Shown in pieces: positions 5,108 to 12,937 of a stretch of DNA of 19,156 nucleotides. The position numbers and the translations under genes were made by a program. Each line of letters opens with the position of its first letter. Position 1 is the stretch's first letter. Source of the DNA: Saprospiraceae bacterium UBA2329 (GTDB lineage Bacteria; Bacteroidota; Bacteroidia; Chitinophagales; Saprospiraceae); contig DDUV01000082.1 in NCBI GenBank assembly GCA_002344975.1, forward strand, positions 8,898 through 28,053, written 5' to 3'. The notes below the pieces were generated by a model. That model ran no database searches. It saw only the letters and a program-made list of their open reading frames with translations, and was not told where the DNA came from.

Positions 5108-7648
5108 ATGCGAATCATTATATTCAGGCTCAGCGCCATATTACTGCTGTTTACCTCGCTGTCGGCAGCAGCGCAAAATCAAGATCATAACACTTTGAAA
5201 ATCTGGGTAAACGGTGCCTGCGGTATGTGCGAAGACCGCATTCAGAAAACCGCACTGCGCACGCCCGGCGTTCACACGGCCGTTTGGGACGAGCACACCA
5301 AAATGCTGACCGTCACCACCGGGGCCAAATTCAAAGAGGACCAATTGCACCAGAACATTGCACAAGTCGGCCACGATACCGAAAAAGTAAAAGCGCCCGA
5401 TGATGTGTATGAAAACCTGCACGCCTGCTGCCACTACGACCGCAGCGATGTGCCGCCTTCCCAAAAATCGAAGACGATCAGAGGCAAGGTTTTGGAGGAG
5501 CTGAAAAAAGGAGAAGAATCGCCGCTCATCGGGGCGGTAGTGCATTGGCTCGGCACCTCGCAGGGCAGTACCACCGATGCCGACGGCCATTTTGAATTAG
5601 AGCCGCATCCGGGCAGCAATCGCTTAGTAGTCAGTTATATCGGCTACCGGCCCGACACTGTTGAGGTGAAGGACGGCTTCGACTTGGACATTGTGCTGTC
5701 CAATACGCATACGCTCAAAGAGGTGGAGGTTTTTTACAGAAAAAAAGCCACCGAGGTTTCCTTTTTCTCGCCCATTCAGGTGCAGGTCATCAGTGAAAAA
5801 GAGTTGCTCAAAGCGGCCTGCTGCAACCTCTCGGAGAGCTTTGAAACCACGCCTTCCATTGATGTCAATTTTACCGACGCTGTAACCGGCACCCGCCAGA
5901 TTCAACTGCTCGGATTGGCCGGTCCTAACATCCAGATCACCCGCGAGAGCATGCCCGATGTGCGCGGGTTGTCGGCCCTGTACGGCATGAATTACACCGC
6001 CGGCTCCTGGGTCGAGGGCATCCAACTGAGCATGGGCGCGGGTTCGGTTGTCAATGGGTTTGAAGCCATCGCCGGCCAGATCAATGTGGAATTGCGCAAG
6101 CCCGAAACCTCCGACCTGATGTATCTCAACCTCTATGCCGCTACGATGGGCCGCTACGAGGGCAACGCCAATTTTAGCTACAAAATCAATGAGCAATGGA
6201 GCGGCGGCGTCCTCTTGCACGGCAAAAGCCAGCAGCGCGAGGTGGACCACAACCACGACGGATTTTTGGACAACCCCCTCAGCGATGCGCTCATCGCCAT
6301 CAAACGCTGGGGCTTTCAGGGCAAAAAAGGCTGGGAGGCGCAGTTTGGTCTCAAAGGCGCACTGCTCAATGACAAGAGTGGCGCCACGGGCTTCCATGAA
6401 GACGTGGAGCTGCATACCGGCCACTGGTGGGGCGCATCGGTGGCCACCAAACGCGCCGAAGTCTGGGCCAAAATCGGCAGGGTGCTACCGAATAAACCCC
6501 ACACTACCTACGGCCTGCAACTATCGGCCACCCGCCATGAGCAGCGCGCGTACTTCGGCCTGCGCAGTCTGAACGCCGACCAGAAATCGGCTTACGCCAA
6601 CTTCATTTTCCAGAGTATCATCGGCGATACCCGCCACACCTACCGCACCGGCGCGAGTTTTCAGTGGGACAATTTTGAGGAAAACGCCAACAACCGCTGG
6701 TATGACAGAAATGAGCAGATTCCCGGCGCTTTTTTTGAATACACATACAAACCTGACGATAAGTTGACGGCCGTGGCAGGCATTCGCGCCGACTACCACA
6801 ACAACTACGGGCTGTTTTTTACGCCGCGCCTGCACGTTTCCTACACGCCCCGCGATCTGACGGTCTTTCGCATCTCGGCAGCCAGAGGGCAGCGCACCGC
6901 CTCCGTCTGGGCTGAAAACATCGGTATCTGGGCCTCCAATCGCAACATCGTTTTGCATGGCGATGCCGAAGGGCTTCCCTATGGCCTGCGCCCGGAAATA
7001 GCCTGGAATTTCGGTCTCAACTTCACGCAAGGCTTTGAAATAAACCACCGCGCGGCTACTTTCACGGCCGGCGTGTATCACACCAATTTTGTGAATCAGG
7101 TGGTGGTTGATTTCGACAAAGGTCCGCAGGAACTGCACATCGGCAACTTGGACGGGCGCTCGTTTTCCAACAGCGCTATGGCTCAGTTGGATGTGGAATT
7201 GCTGGCGGGCTGGGACCTGCGATTGGCCTACCGTTTCAACGACGCCCGCACCACCTTTGCGCCCGGCTTGCTGGAACGCCCGCTCTTATCTCGGCACCGG
7301 GCTTTTCTCAATACTGCCTACGAAACCAAAAGCGGCTGGCATTTCGACTTCACGCTCAACTGGCAGGGCGCTCGGCGTATTCCGTCCACGGCCTCCAATC
7401 CGGCGCAGTACCGGGCATTGGAGCGCTCGCCGGATTACTTCTTGGCCAATGCGCAGATCAGCAAGCGCTGGGGCGATAAGTACGATTTGTACATCGGGGC
7501 GGAAAACATTTTTGCATACACACAGCATCATCCCATCATCGGCGCCAATGATCCCTTCGGGCCGTATTTCGACAGCACGCTGGTATGGGGGCCTATTTTT
7601 GGTCGCAATATCTATGTGGGAGGCAGATGGCGGATAGCGAGGAGGTGA
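5108..7648 (+). CDS. TonB-dependent outer-membrane receptor with N-terminal heavy-metal-associated domain
   Basis: This 846-residue protein is an outer-membrane beta-barrel transporter driven by TonB. The order of parts is a signal peptide (1-22, cleavage after SAAA), a heavy-metal-associated (HMA, CopZ-like) domain at about 28-95 with the metal-binding pair C38-G-M-C41, a linker with LHACCHY (C107-C108), a carboxypeptidase-regulatory-like beta domain at about 123-200 (IRGKVLEE...SPLIGAVVHWLGT), a plug domain at about 215-330 with a further pair C238-C239 and QLLGLAGPNIQI, and a 500-residue barrel ending in NIYVGGRWRIARR. The HMA domain and Cys pairs point to copper or another soft metal, fitting the Cus-like genes upstream. 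Whether it imports metal or a metal chelate, or senses it, is not shown. No TAnnTTTG box is seen just upstream, which supports cotranscription with the Cys-rich gene. Confidence 0.9.
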   Translation: MRIIIFRLSAILLLFTSLSAAAQNQDHNTLKIWVNGACGMCEDRIQKTALRTPGVHTAVWDEHTKMLTVTTGAKFKEDQLHQNIAQVGHDTEKVKAPDDVYENLHACCHYDRSDVPPSQKSKTIRGKVLEELKKGEESPLIGAVVHWLGTSQGSTTDADGHFELEPHPGSNRLVVSYIGYRPDTVEVKDGFDLDIVLSNTHTLKEVEVFYRKKATEVSFFSPIQVQVISEKELLKAACCNLSESFETTPSIDVNFTDAVTGTRQIQLLGLAGPNIQITRESMPDVRGLSALYGMNYTAGSWVEGIQLSMGAGSVVNGFEAIAGQINVELRKPETSDLMYLNLYAATMGRYEGNANFSYKINEQWSGGVLLHGKSQQREVDHNHDGFLDNPLSDALIAIKRWGFQGKKGWEAQFGLKGALLNDKSGATGFHEDVELHTGHWWGASVATKRAEVWAKIGRVLPNKPHTTYGLQLSATRHEQRAYFGLRSLNADQKSAYANFIFQSIIGDTRHTYRTGASFQWDNFEENANNRWYDRNEQIPGAFFEYTYKPDDKLTAVAGIRADYHNNYGLFFTPRLHVSYTPRDLTVFRISAARGQRTASVWAENIGIWASNRNIVLHGDAEGLPYGLRPEIAWNFGLNFTQGFEINHRAATFTAGVYHTNFVNQVVVDFDKGPQELHIGNLDGRSFSNSAMAQLDVELLAGWDLRLAYRFNDARTTFAPGLLERPLLSRHRAFLNTAYETKSGWHFDFTLNWQGARRIPSTASNPAQYRALERSPDYFLANAQISKRWGDKYDLYIGAENIFAYTQHHPIIGANDPFGPYFDSTLVWGPIFGRNIYVGGRWRIARR

Positions 7649-7657
7649 GTCAAGTTT

Positions 7658-7703
7658 TGAAGGGGTGACTGCGGGCAGTGATCTCGGACGGGGCGCCCCT
7701 TCA
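7658..7703 (+). terminator. Possible transcription terminator or hairpin after the receptor gene
   Basis: TGAAGGGG (7658-7665) and CCCCTTCA (7696-7703) form a perfect 8-bp stem around a 30-nt loop, starting 9 bp after the receptor stop codon. No T-tract follows, so it is not a classical intrinsic terminator. Confidence 0.35.
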
Positions 7704-7762
7704 TTGCTCATAATTGTAAGCAGTTGAGTTGAGTACACTGTTTTTTCATGTCAAACATTCGC

Positions 7763-7770
7763 TATCTTTG
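7763..7770 (+). promoter_or_regulatory. -7 promoter box TATCTTTG for the AAA-like ATPase gene
   Basis: The box lies only 5 nt before the ATG at 7776, predicting a leaderless or nearly leaderless transcript. A T-rich stretch lies upstream but no exact TTG is at 19-21 bp. Confidence 0.6.
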
Positions 7771-7775
7771 CCCTT

Positions 7776-9338
7776 ATGAAAAGATACTTCAACACCACCG
7801 GGTTTTGTAATCCTGAAAAGCACTACATGGTCAATCCCTTTCGGGATATATACGATGACATTTTGCGGCTTGTCGAAGCTGAGCAGTATTTTCTCATTCA
7901 TGCGCCCCGGCAGAGTGGCAAGACTACCTTCCTGCATTCGTTGGCGCACCGTTTGAATCAGGAGGGAAAGTATATATCAGTAGTGGGATCGCTGGAGGCA
8001 GCAGGGTACTCCAGCATAACTGTAGCAGATGCCAATTGGGTGATGGTCAAGTCTCTGTATCAAAACGCAAAACTTTTTCTGACTGAAGACTATGTGCCTC
8101 GGAATCCGGATCATTATACCAAAGACTCTTCACTTTTTCAGACGTACCTGATGGACTGGTGCGAGGAGCTGCCTAAGCCGGTCGTATTGCTGTTGGATGA
8201 AGTGGATGCTCTGTACGACGACGTGCTGATATCGGTACTGCGGCAGTTACGCGATGGTTTCCAGCGGCGTCCGAAGTTGTTTCCACAGTCAATAGCCTTG
8301 GTGGGCCTGCGCGACATCCGCGAGTACAAAATGCGCGCCCGTGCCGACAATCCCTCCATTGGCGCTGGTTCGCCCTTCAATGTCAAAGCCGAGTCGTTTT
8401 TCTTACCCGTCTTCAGCCTCGAAGAAGTGCGCGGCCTTTTGCAACAACACACAGACGACACCGGGCAGGTTTTTACAGAGGAGGTACTCCAAAAACTATA
8501 CGAATACTCCGGCGGGCAACCCTGGCTTACCAACGCATTGGCCAACCAAATTGTGGTCAAAATACTGAAAGGAGACTACTCCCGTGCCATCACGCCCGAT
8601 ATGGTGGAAGACGCCAAAGAGCGCCTCATCGCGCAGCGGCAAACGCATTTGGACAGTCTGGCCGATAAAATACAGGAAGAACGTGTGCGACGCATCGTCA
8701 CCAACATCATTTCCGGTGGAGATATACAATTTGACGGCGCCGACGACAATCTCCGCTATTGCCGCGATCTGGGCATCATTACAGCCAAGAGTCCGGTGCA
8801 ATTTGCCAATCCCATTTACCGGGAAATCATCACCCGCATCATGAGTGCCGGTTTTCAGGAGAGCATCAATCAGGACATCGCCCAAACCTCGTGGTACCTG
8901 CGACCGGATGGCTCGTTGGACATGGACAAGCTGTTGGAGGCTTTTGTGGATTTTTACCGCTGGAATTCCGAATCCTGGCTCGAACGCTTTCAGTACAAAG
9001 AGGCCGGGCATCAACTGCTGCTCATGGCTTTTTTGCAACGCATCATCAACGGAGGCGGGCGCATAGAGCGAGAAATGGCCATCGGCAACGGGCGTACTGA
9101 CTTAGCTGTTTTTTGGAAAGATCAGGTCATTCCCATAGAAATCAAAATGCACCACAATGCCCGCTCCCAGCCGGATGGCCTGCGCCAATTAGCCCGCTAC
9201 ATGGACAAGTTGGGCCAAAAGCAAGGCTACTTTATTCTTTTTGAAAAAAAGTCCTCCGAAGAGTTGTCTTGGGAAGACCGCATCCGCAGGGAAATACACG
9301 AGGTGGATGGCAAGGAGGTGATTTTGCTGGGAATGTAG
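7776..9338 (+). CDS. AAA-like ATPase with C-terminal PD-(D/E)XK-like domain
   Basis: This 520-residue protein joins a P-loop ATPase to a nuclease-like domain. The N-terminus, with FNTTGFCNPEKHYMVNP, is a conserved opening of a large AAA-like family found in Bacteroidota and other bacteria, which supports the start at 7776. Walker A is APRQSGKTT (43-51), Walker B VVLLLDEVD (136-144), and a lid motif YSGGQPWLTN (244-253) follows, as in AAA-like/ORC-type ATPases. The C-terminus has GRTDLAVFWKDQVIPIEIK (439-457): D442, E455 and K457 fit a PD-(D/E)XK core, with E409 as a possible upstream acid. Similar C-terminal domains are often called PDDEXK-type and may be active or degenerate. No toxin, methylase or transposase gene adjoins it. 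The cellular role of the family is not established; defence, or DNA or RNA processing, would be guesses. Confidence 0.8.
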   Translation: MKRYFNTTGFCNPEKHYMVNPFRDIYDDILRLVEAEQYFLIHAPRQSGKTTFLHSLAHRLNQEGKYISVVGSLEAAGYSSITVADANWVMVKSLYQNAKLFLTEDYVPRNPDHYTKDSSLFQTYLMDWCEELPKPVVLLLDEVDALYDDVLISVLRQLRDGFQRRPKLFPQSIALVGLRDIREYKMRARADNPSIGAGSPFNVKAESFFLPVFSLEEVRGLLQQHTDDTGQVFTEEVLQKLYEYSGGQPWLTNALANQIVVKILKGDYSRAITPDMVEDAKERLIAQRQTHLDSLADKIQEERVRRIVTNIISGGDIQFDGADDNLRYCRDLGIITAKSPVQFANPIYREIITRIMSAGFQESINQDIAQTSWYLRPDGSLDMDKLLEAFVDFYRWNSESWLERFQYKEAGHQLLLMAFLQRIINGGGRIEREMAIGNGRTDLAVFWKDQVIPIEIKMHHNARSQPDGLRQLARYMDKLGQKQGYFILFEKKSSEELSWEDRIRREIHEVDGKEVILLGM

Positions 9339-9361
9339 GCAGGATGGATAAATACCGCCCC

Positions 9362-9562
9362 CTAGTCCCCCTCCTCCAATTCAAAAATCTCCTCCACGGG
9401 TTTCTGAAAAAGGGCCGCGATCTTCAGCGCCAGCACTGTAGAAGGCACATAGCGGTTGTTCTCGATGGAGTGAATCGTCTGGCGGCTCACGCCGATGCGC
9501 TCGGCCAGTTCCTGTTGTTGCAGGTTGAGGCGGGCGCGTTCTTCTTTTACTCGGTTTTTCAT
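9362..9562 (-). CDS. Small XRE/Cro-type helix-turn-helix regulator
   Basis: The 66-residue protein is essentially one Cro/C1-type DNA-binding domain: MKNRVKEERARLNLQQQELA opens helix 1, and the helix-turn-helix is at about 17-37 (ELAERIGVSRQTIHSIENNR). VPSTVLALKIAALFQKPVEEIFEL completes the fold. Such compact regulators usually act as repressors of their own operon. The ATG overlaps the stop codon of the upstream membrane-protein gene by ATGA, showing translational coupling. The frame continues upstream to 9739, but that part is a shadow of the membrane-protein gene. The likely binding sites are the three dyads at 10022-10079. It converges with the ATPase gene, 23 bp apart. Confidence 0.9.
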   Translation of the reverse strand: MKNRVKEERARLNLQQQELAERIGVSRQTIHSIENNRYVPSTVLALKIAALFQKPVEEIFELEEGD

Positions 9563-10020
9563 AAGATAGAATTTAGCTTTCCGGCGCCGGACTCCCGGAT
9601 GTACAATACATAATAAAACCGCAGCAGGAACACCACTAAGGGTGTGAAGAGGTTGAAGGTCATCAGCCAGAAAAAGCTGCCGCCATACAATACCCAATTG
9701 CCGATGAGGACGATGATGAAATTCACCAGAATGCTCCATTGAAACGCCTCCAAGCGAATGAGGCGCACGCGCTCGTCTTCATCGCGCTCGCGGGTGAAGG
9801 CCAGAATGAGCAGGCCGACAATGGTGAGTGTCAGGGCCACTTCGTTGGTGAAATCCTCTTCTGCTGTGTCTAAAAAAGAGTTCTTTTCCCGAACTATAAA
9901 CTTCAGCCAACTAAAACTGAACTCGCCCAGTTCGGCGGCAAAGCCTAAAGCCAAACCCAGAATGCTCAGAATGGCGCCGGGCCATTTCCATGTGACAGGA
10001 AGCAAACGCATTGTTTTCAT
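9559..10020 (-). CDS. Four-helix integral membrane protein paired with an XRE regulator
   Basis: I do not recognise a named family. The 153-residue product has four likely membrane segments, at about residues 14-30, 60-76, 93-112 and 116-138. The first loop (31-59, with EFSFSWLKFIVREKNSFLDTAEEDF) is hydrophilic, and a very charged stretch RERDEDERVRLIRLE lies at 77-91 between segments 2 and 3. It is the first gene of a two-gene operon with the small XRE regulator and overlaps it by 4 bp. Small membrane proteins encoded with compact XRE regulators are frequent in Firmicutes and Bacteroidota; a role in envelope or stress sensing is a guess. The start at 10020 follows a strong promoter by 18 nt; a second ATG three codons in is possible. 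Confidence 0.8.
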   Translation of the reverse strand: MKTMRLLPVTWKWPGAILSILGLALGFAAELGEFSFSWLKFIVREKNSFLDTAEEDFTNEVALTLTIVGLLILAFTRERDEDERVRLIRLEAFQWSILVNFIIVLIGNWVLYGGSFFWLMTFNLFTPLVVFLLRFYYVLYIRESGAGKLNSIL

Positions 10021-10021
10021 G

Positions 10022-10079
10022 TTGTAAAGATTTTTTTACAAAGGTAAAGTATTTTTTACAAAAGTCAAGTTTATTTTAC
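10022..10079. promoter_or_regulatory. Three-site operator: GTAAA-N6-TTTAC dyads in 20-bp phase
   Basis: Three dyads of identical geometry lie just upstream of the membrane-protein/XRE operon. They are TTGTAAA-N6-TTTACAA (10022-10041), GTAAA-N6-TTTAC (10044-10059) and GTCAA-N6-TTTAC (10064-10079, one mismatch). Their centres fall at 10031.5, 10051.5 and 10071.5, exactly 20 bp apart, or about two helical turns, so bound proteins would sit on the same face of the DNA. They cover both promoter elements and the region of the transcription start. Autorepression by the XRE regulator is inferred. Confidence 0.7.
10039..10068 (-). promoter_or_regulatory. Promoter TTG-N19-TACCTTTG for the membrane-protein/XRE operon
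   Basis: On the minus strand TTG (10068-10066) and TACCTTTG (10046-10039) are 19 bp apart. The ATG at 10020 follows the box by 18 nt. Operator-like dyads overlap both elements. Confidence 0.8.
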
Positions 10080-10089
10080 ATTTTTAACT

Positions 10090-10122
10090 AAAAAAAGACC
10101 ATTCAGAGTCTTCAGCTCTGAA
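10090..10122 (-). terminator. Intrinsic terminator of the efflux operon
   Basis: Read on the minus strand, a 7-bp stem TTCAGAG/CTCTGAA with a 7-nt loop is followed, after TGGTC, by a run of seven T. It lies 20-52 bp past the MFS stop codon and so separates the efflux operon from the XRE operon downstream on the same strand. Confidence 0.75.
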
Positions 10123-10141
10123 ACGATGCCGTCACTTTGTG

Positions 10142-11317
10142 TTAGTCGGTACTTGGCCGGGGAATGCTCGTGAGGACATAGGCCGCTGTAATGATTGTCA
10201 CGAGAGTTGTTGCGACAAAGGCCGTTGCGGCTCCAAACCGGAACCAAAGGAACCCTGTCAATGTGCTTGCCATCATGGCGCAGATACTTTGCAGCCCCGA
10301 AAATGTGCCTATGGCCGTTGCGGTGTCCTTTTTATCAGAAATATTGGATATCCAGGCTTTGGAAATGCCTTCAGTGGCCGCTGCGTAAACCCCATATAGA
10401 AAAAACAGGCCGAGAAAACCGTATATATTGGTGTTGAACGCCATGCCGAAATATACGGCTGCGAATACCAGCAGGCCGCTCAGGAACACAGTTTTCAGGC
10501 CGATTTTGTCGGCAAGAGCGCCCAATGGGAAGGCACACAGCGCATAAATGAGATTGTAAAAAACATATACGCCGATCACATGGGTGTCGTCGAGGCCTGA
10601 CTCTTTCGCTTTGAGCAGTAAAAACACGTCGGAACTGTTGAACAACGCGAACGCCAGAAGTCCGACGACCAGCTTTTTGTACGCGGCCGGGCTTTCTTTC
10701 CAATACCTTAGAAAGGAAAAAAAGGAAACGGGCGCCCTGCTGCCGGCGGCGGTTGTGGGCTTGTCTTTCAGCAACAGCGAGGCAAGGATGGCAAAAAGGC
10801 CCGGCAGGAAAGCGATGTAAAAAAGCGTCTTGTAGTCGTTGGGGCGATGGTGCAGATAAAGCAGGGCCGTAAGAGGGCCGAGTACCGCGCCCAGCGTATC
10901 CATAGAGCGATGAAAACCGAAGACTTTGCCTTTGGTTTGCGGGGTAGCTTCATCCGAAAGAATGGCGTCTCTTGCCCCCGTTCGAATGCCTTTGCCGAGG
11001 CGATCAATGGTTCGGGCAAAAAAAATCCAGAGGGGGTAGATGAAAAAGGCCATCATGGGTTTGGATAGCGCGCTGAGGGCGTAACCGACTTGAACAAACG
11101 GAGCGCGCCTGCCCATAGTGTCGGAATATTTGCCAAAGTAGCCCTTGCTGAGTCCGGCGGTTGCTTCCGCGATGCCTTCGAGGATGCCTATGAGCACCAC
11201 CGAGAACCCTATGGTTTTCAGATAAATGGGCATAATGGGGTAGAGCATCTCGCCGGCTGTGTCCGTCAGCAGACTGATAAGCGATAAAATCCAGACGGAT
11301 CGCGTAATGTGTTTCAT
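10142..11317 (-). CDS. MFS transporter
   Basis: A 391-residue major facilitator superfamily permease of the inner membrane, with about 12 hydrophobic segments. The loop 2-3 motif is GKYSDTMGRRAPFVQVGYAL (about 62-81). The loop after segment 4 carries DRLGKGIRTGARDAILSDE, a mark of a drug- or metal-efflux-like MFS branch that includes nickel-resistance-type permeases; I take the substrate as unknown. The second half repeats the pattern with GALADKIGLKTVFLSGLLVF. The ATG lies 10 bp from the stop codon of the TolC gene, so it is the last gene of the minus-strand operon, and a terminator follows. Confidence 0.85.
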   Translation of the reverse strand: MKHITRSVWILSLISLLTDTAGEMLYPIMPIYLKTIGFSVVLIGILEGIAEATAGLSKGYFGKYSDTMGRRAPFVQVGYALSALSKPMMAFFIYPLWIFFARTIDRLGKGIRTGARDAILSDEATPQTKGKVFGFHRSMDTLGAVLGPLTALLYLHHRPNDYKTLFYIAFLPGLFAILASLLLKDKPTTAAGSRAPVSFFSFLRYWKESPAAYKKLVVGLLAFALFNSSDVFLLLKAKESGLDDTHVIGVYVFYNLIYALCAFPLGALADKIGLKTVFLSGLLVFAAVYFGMAFNTNIYGFLGLFFLYGVYAAATEGISKAWISNISDKKDTATAIGTFSGLQSICAMMASTLTGFLWFRFGAATAFVATTLVTIITAAYVLTSIPRPSTD

Positions 11318-11327
11318 CGGTAATGAC

Positions 11328-12806
11328 CTACTTCTCCTCCGGCGTTTCGATCAAAGGGCGGTCATTTTCGAAATCGTACAGCGTAATGCGACGCAAATCG
11401 TAATACGCCAGCCAGAAATTGCGCAATGCCGACACATAGCTGCGCCGCGCCTCGGCCTCCTCGCGCAGGGCTAAGTTGAGGTCGGTGATGAGAATTTTTC
11501 CGATCATGTAGCGATTGCGGCTCATCTCTAAGCGCCGTTTCGATACGTCGTGCGCGGCCATCGCCAACTGCACCTGGTTTCTGACCAAATCGAACTGATG
11601 CACCCTGATGAGAATTTCGCGCTCAAAATTGATGCGTTCCTGCGCCACCTGCATTTCTACCAACTCCTGGTTGGACTGAGCGATTTCCAGATTGGCCCGC
11701 GACCGCCCCCAGTCGGCTATGGGCAAAGTAATGCCCAGCACCACTTGTTCCTGATCGAGCGGCCGCGTGTAGGCCGTTTCAATATCGGGGCCGGTTTGGG
11801 AGAGGCCGAAGGAGCCGAACAGATTCATTTGCAAACCCCGTTCGGCTCTGGCTTGGGCAATGGTCATTTGCGCCTCGGCGTTGCGGCGCTCGAAGGCCAG
11901 CACGTCGCTGCGGTTCATGCGGGCCTGTAGGAGGGCTTTGTGGGCGTCCACCCGGAAATCGGGGATGCCGGCCGGCGTGACGAGTTGGAAGACCACGGCA
12001 GTGCGGATGCCCAGAAAATCGCGGAGGCGCTCGGTAGCAGTTTGCATGGTCAGCGTTTGTTGGGCAATGGCGGCTTCGGCATTCATAGCGCTGAGTTCAA
12101 TTTGCAGCAACTCATCCAAGGCAATGCGCCCCACTTCAAAACGGCCTTTGGATATGGACAGCAGCGTATCGGCATCGGCTTTGTCTTTGCGGGCAGCCTC
12201 AAGACTGTATTGAGCCATCAGTACATCGAAGAAGAGTTCGGTGGTGCGCAGGGCGGTTTCGGCCATGTTTTCCGAGTAGCGTTTCCGCGATTCTTCGTAG
12301 CGCAGCGGCTCAATTTTTTTGCCCCATTTCAGTTGATTGAATCCGAAAATGGGCTGCTCAAAACCAATAGAAACAGGTGTGGACAGGTAAGAAATGAAAC
12401 CGGGCTTTTCATCTGTGCCGAAAATATCTATGCGTTCCAGATTGGTGCGCATGAACACCCTCCCGCCGGTAGCGGCCACACCTTGTTGCAGCGAAATGCC
12501 CGCGCCGTTGGTCATCAACGAGCGACTGATGAAGGCATCCTGACCGTTGGGCAGCGTGATGGGCTGTATGCTCCGGTTCAGGTTGGGCAGCGTAGCGTTG
12601 AAGGTGATGGCCGGCCTGTAATTGGCCAAAAAAGACTGGTATCGCCAATAATTATTGGAATAAATGGTGCGCGCTATGGCCACATCAGGCGCATCGCTGT
12701 GGGATATTTCCACCGCCTGAGCCAGGCTCAGCGGAATGGTGTCCATGCTTTGCGAGGCCAGCCGGCTGCACATAACCAGCATCAACAAAATCAGGTATGA
12801 TCGCAT
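11328..12806 (-). CDS. TolC-family outer-membrane efflux protein
   Basis: This 492-residue protein is an outer-membrane channel subunit. It has a signal peptide (MRSYLILLMLVMCSRLAS), then the two-repeat TolC layout: IPLSLAQAVEISHSDAPDVAIAR near the start, long helices with TELFFDVLMAQYSLEAARKD (about 190-210), and a second repeat with LGITLPIADWGRSRANLEIAQSNQEL. It ends ETPEEK. It is much longer than, and clearly different from, the TolC-like protein at the left end. It lies 131 bp after the MacB-type permease gene; an AT-rich stretch with a weak TATTTACTTTTTG sequence could be a secondary promoter. It probably forms the outer part of a tripartite exporter with the adaptor and permease upstream. 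Confidence 0.9.
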   Translation of the reverse strand: MRSYLILLMLVMCSRLASQSMDTIPLSLAQAVEISHSDAPDVAIARTIYSNNYWRYQSFLANYRPAITFNATLPNLNRSIQPITLPNGQDAFISRSLMTNGAGISLQQGVAATGGRVFMRTNLERIDIFGTDEKPGFISYLSTPVSIGFEQPIFGFNQLKWGKKIEPLRYEESRKRYSENMAETALRTTELFFDVLMAQYSLEAARKDKADADTLLSISKGRFEVGRIALDELLQIELSAMNAEAAIAQQTLTMQTATERLRDFLGIRTAVVFQLVTPAGIPDFRVDAHKALLQARMNRSDVLAFERRNAEAQMTIAQARAERGLQMNLFGSFGLSQTGPDIETAYTRPLDQEQVVLGITLPIADWGRSRANLEIAQSNQELVEMQVAQERINFEREILIRVHQFDLVRNQVQLAMAAHDVSKRRLEMSRNRYMIGKILITDLNLALREEAEARRSYVSALRNFWLAYYDLRRITLYDFENDRPLIETPEEK

Positions 12807-12937
12807 CCTCTCGTGTTTGTTTTCAAAAAGTAAATAGTTGCTATATATCTGAAAAACAGTATTTTACTACTGCTCACTTATAACCGCCACCGCAAACCGC
12901 CCACCCCTCGCCACAGGCGCGGCTACTGATGACTGTC

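Noticed and set aside
7658..9338. AAA-like ATPase gene as part of a transposon or restriction-modification system
   Set aside because: There are no terminal inverted repeats, target duplications, methylase or specificity genes around it.
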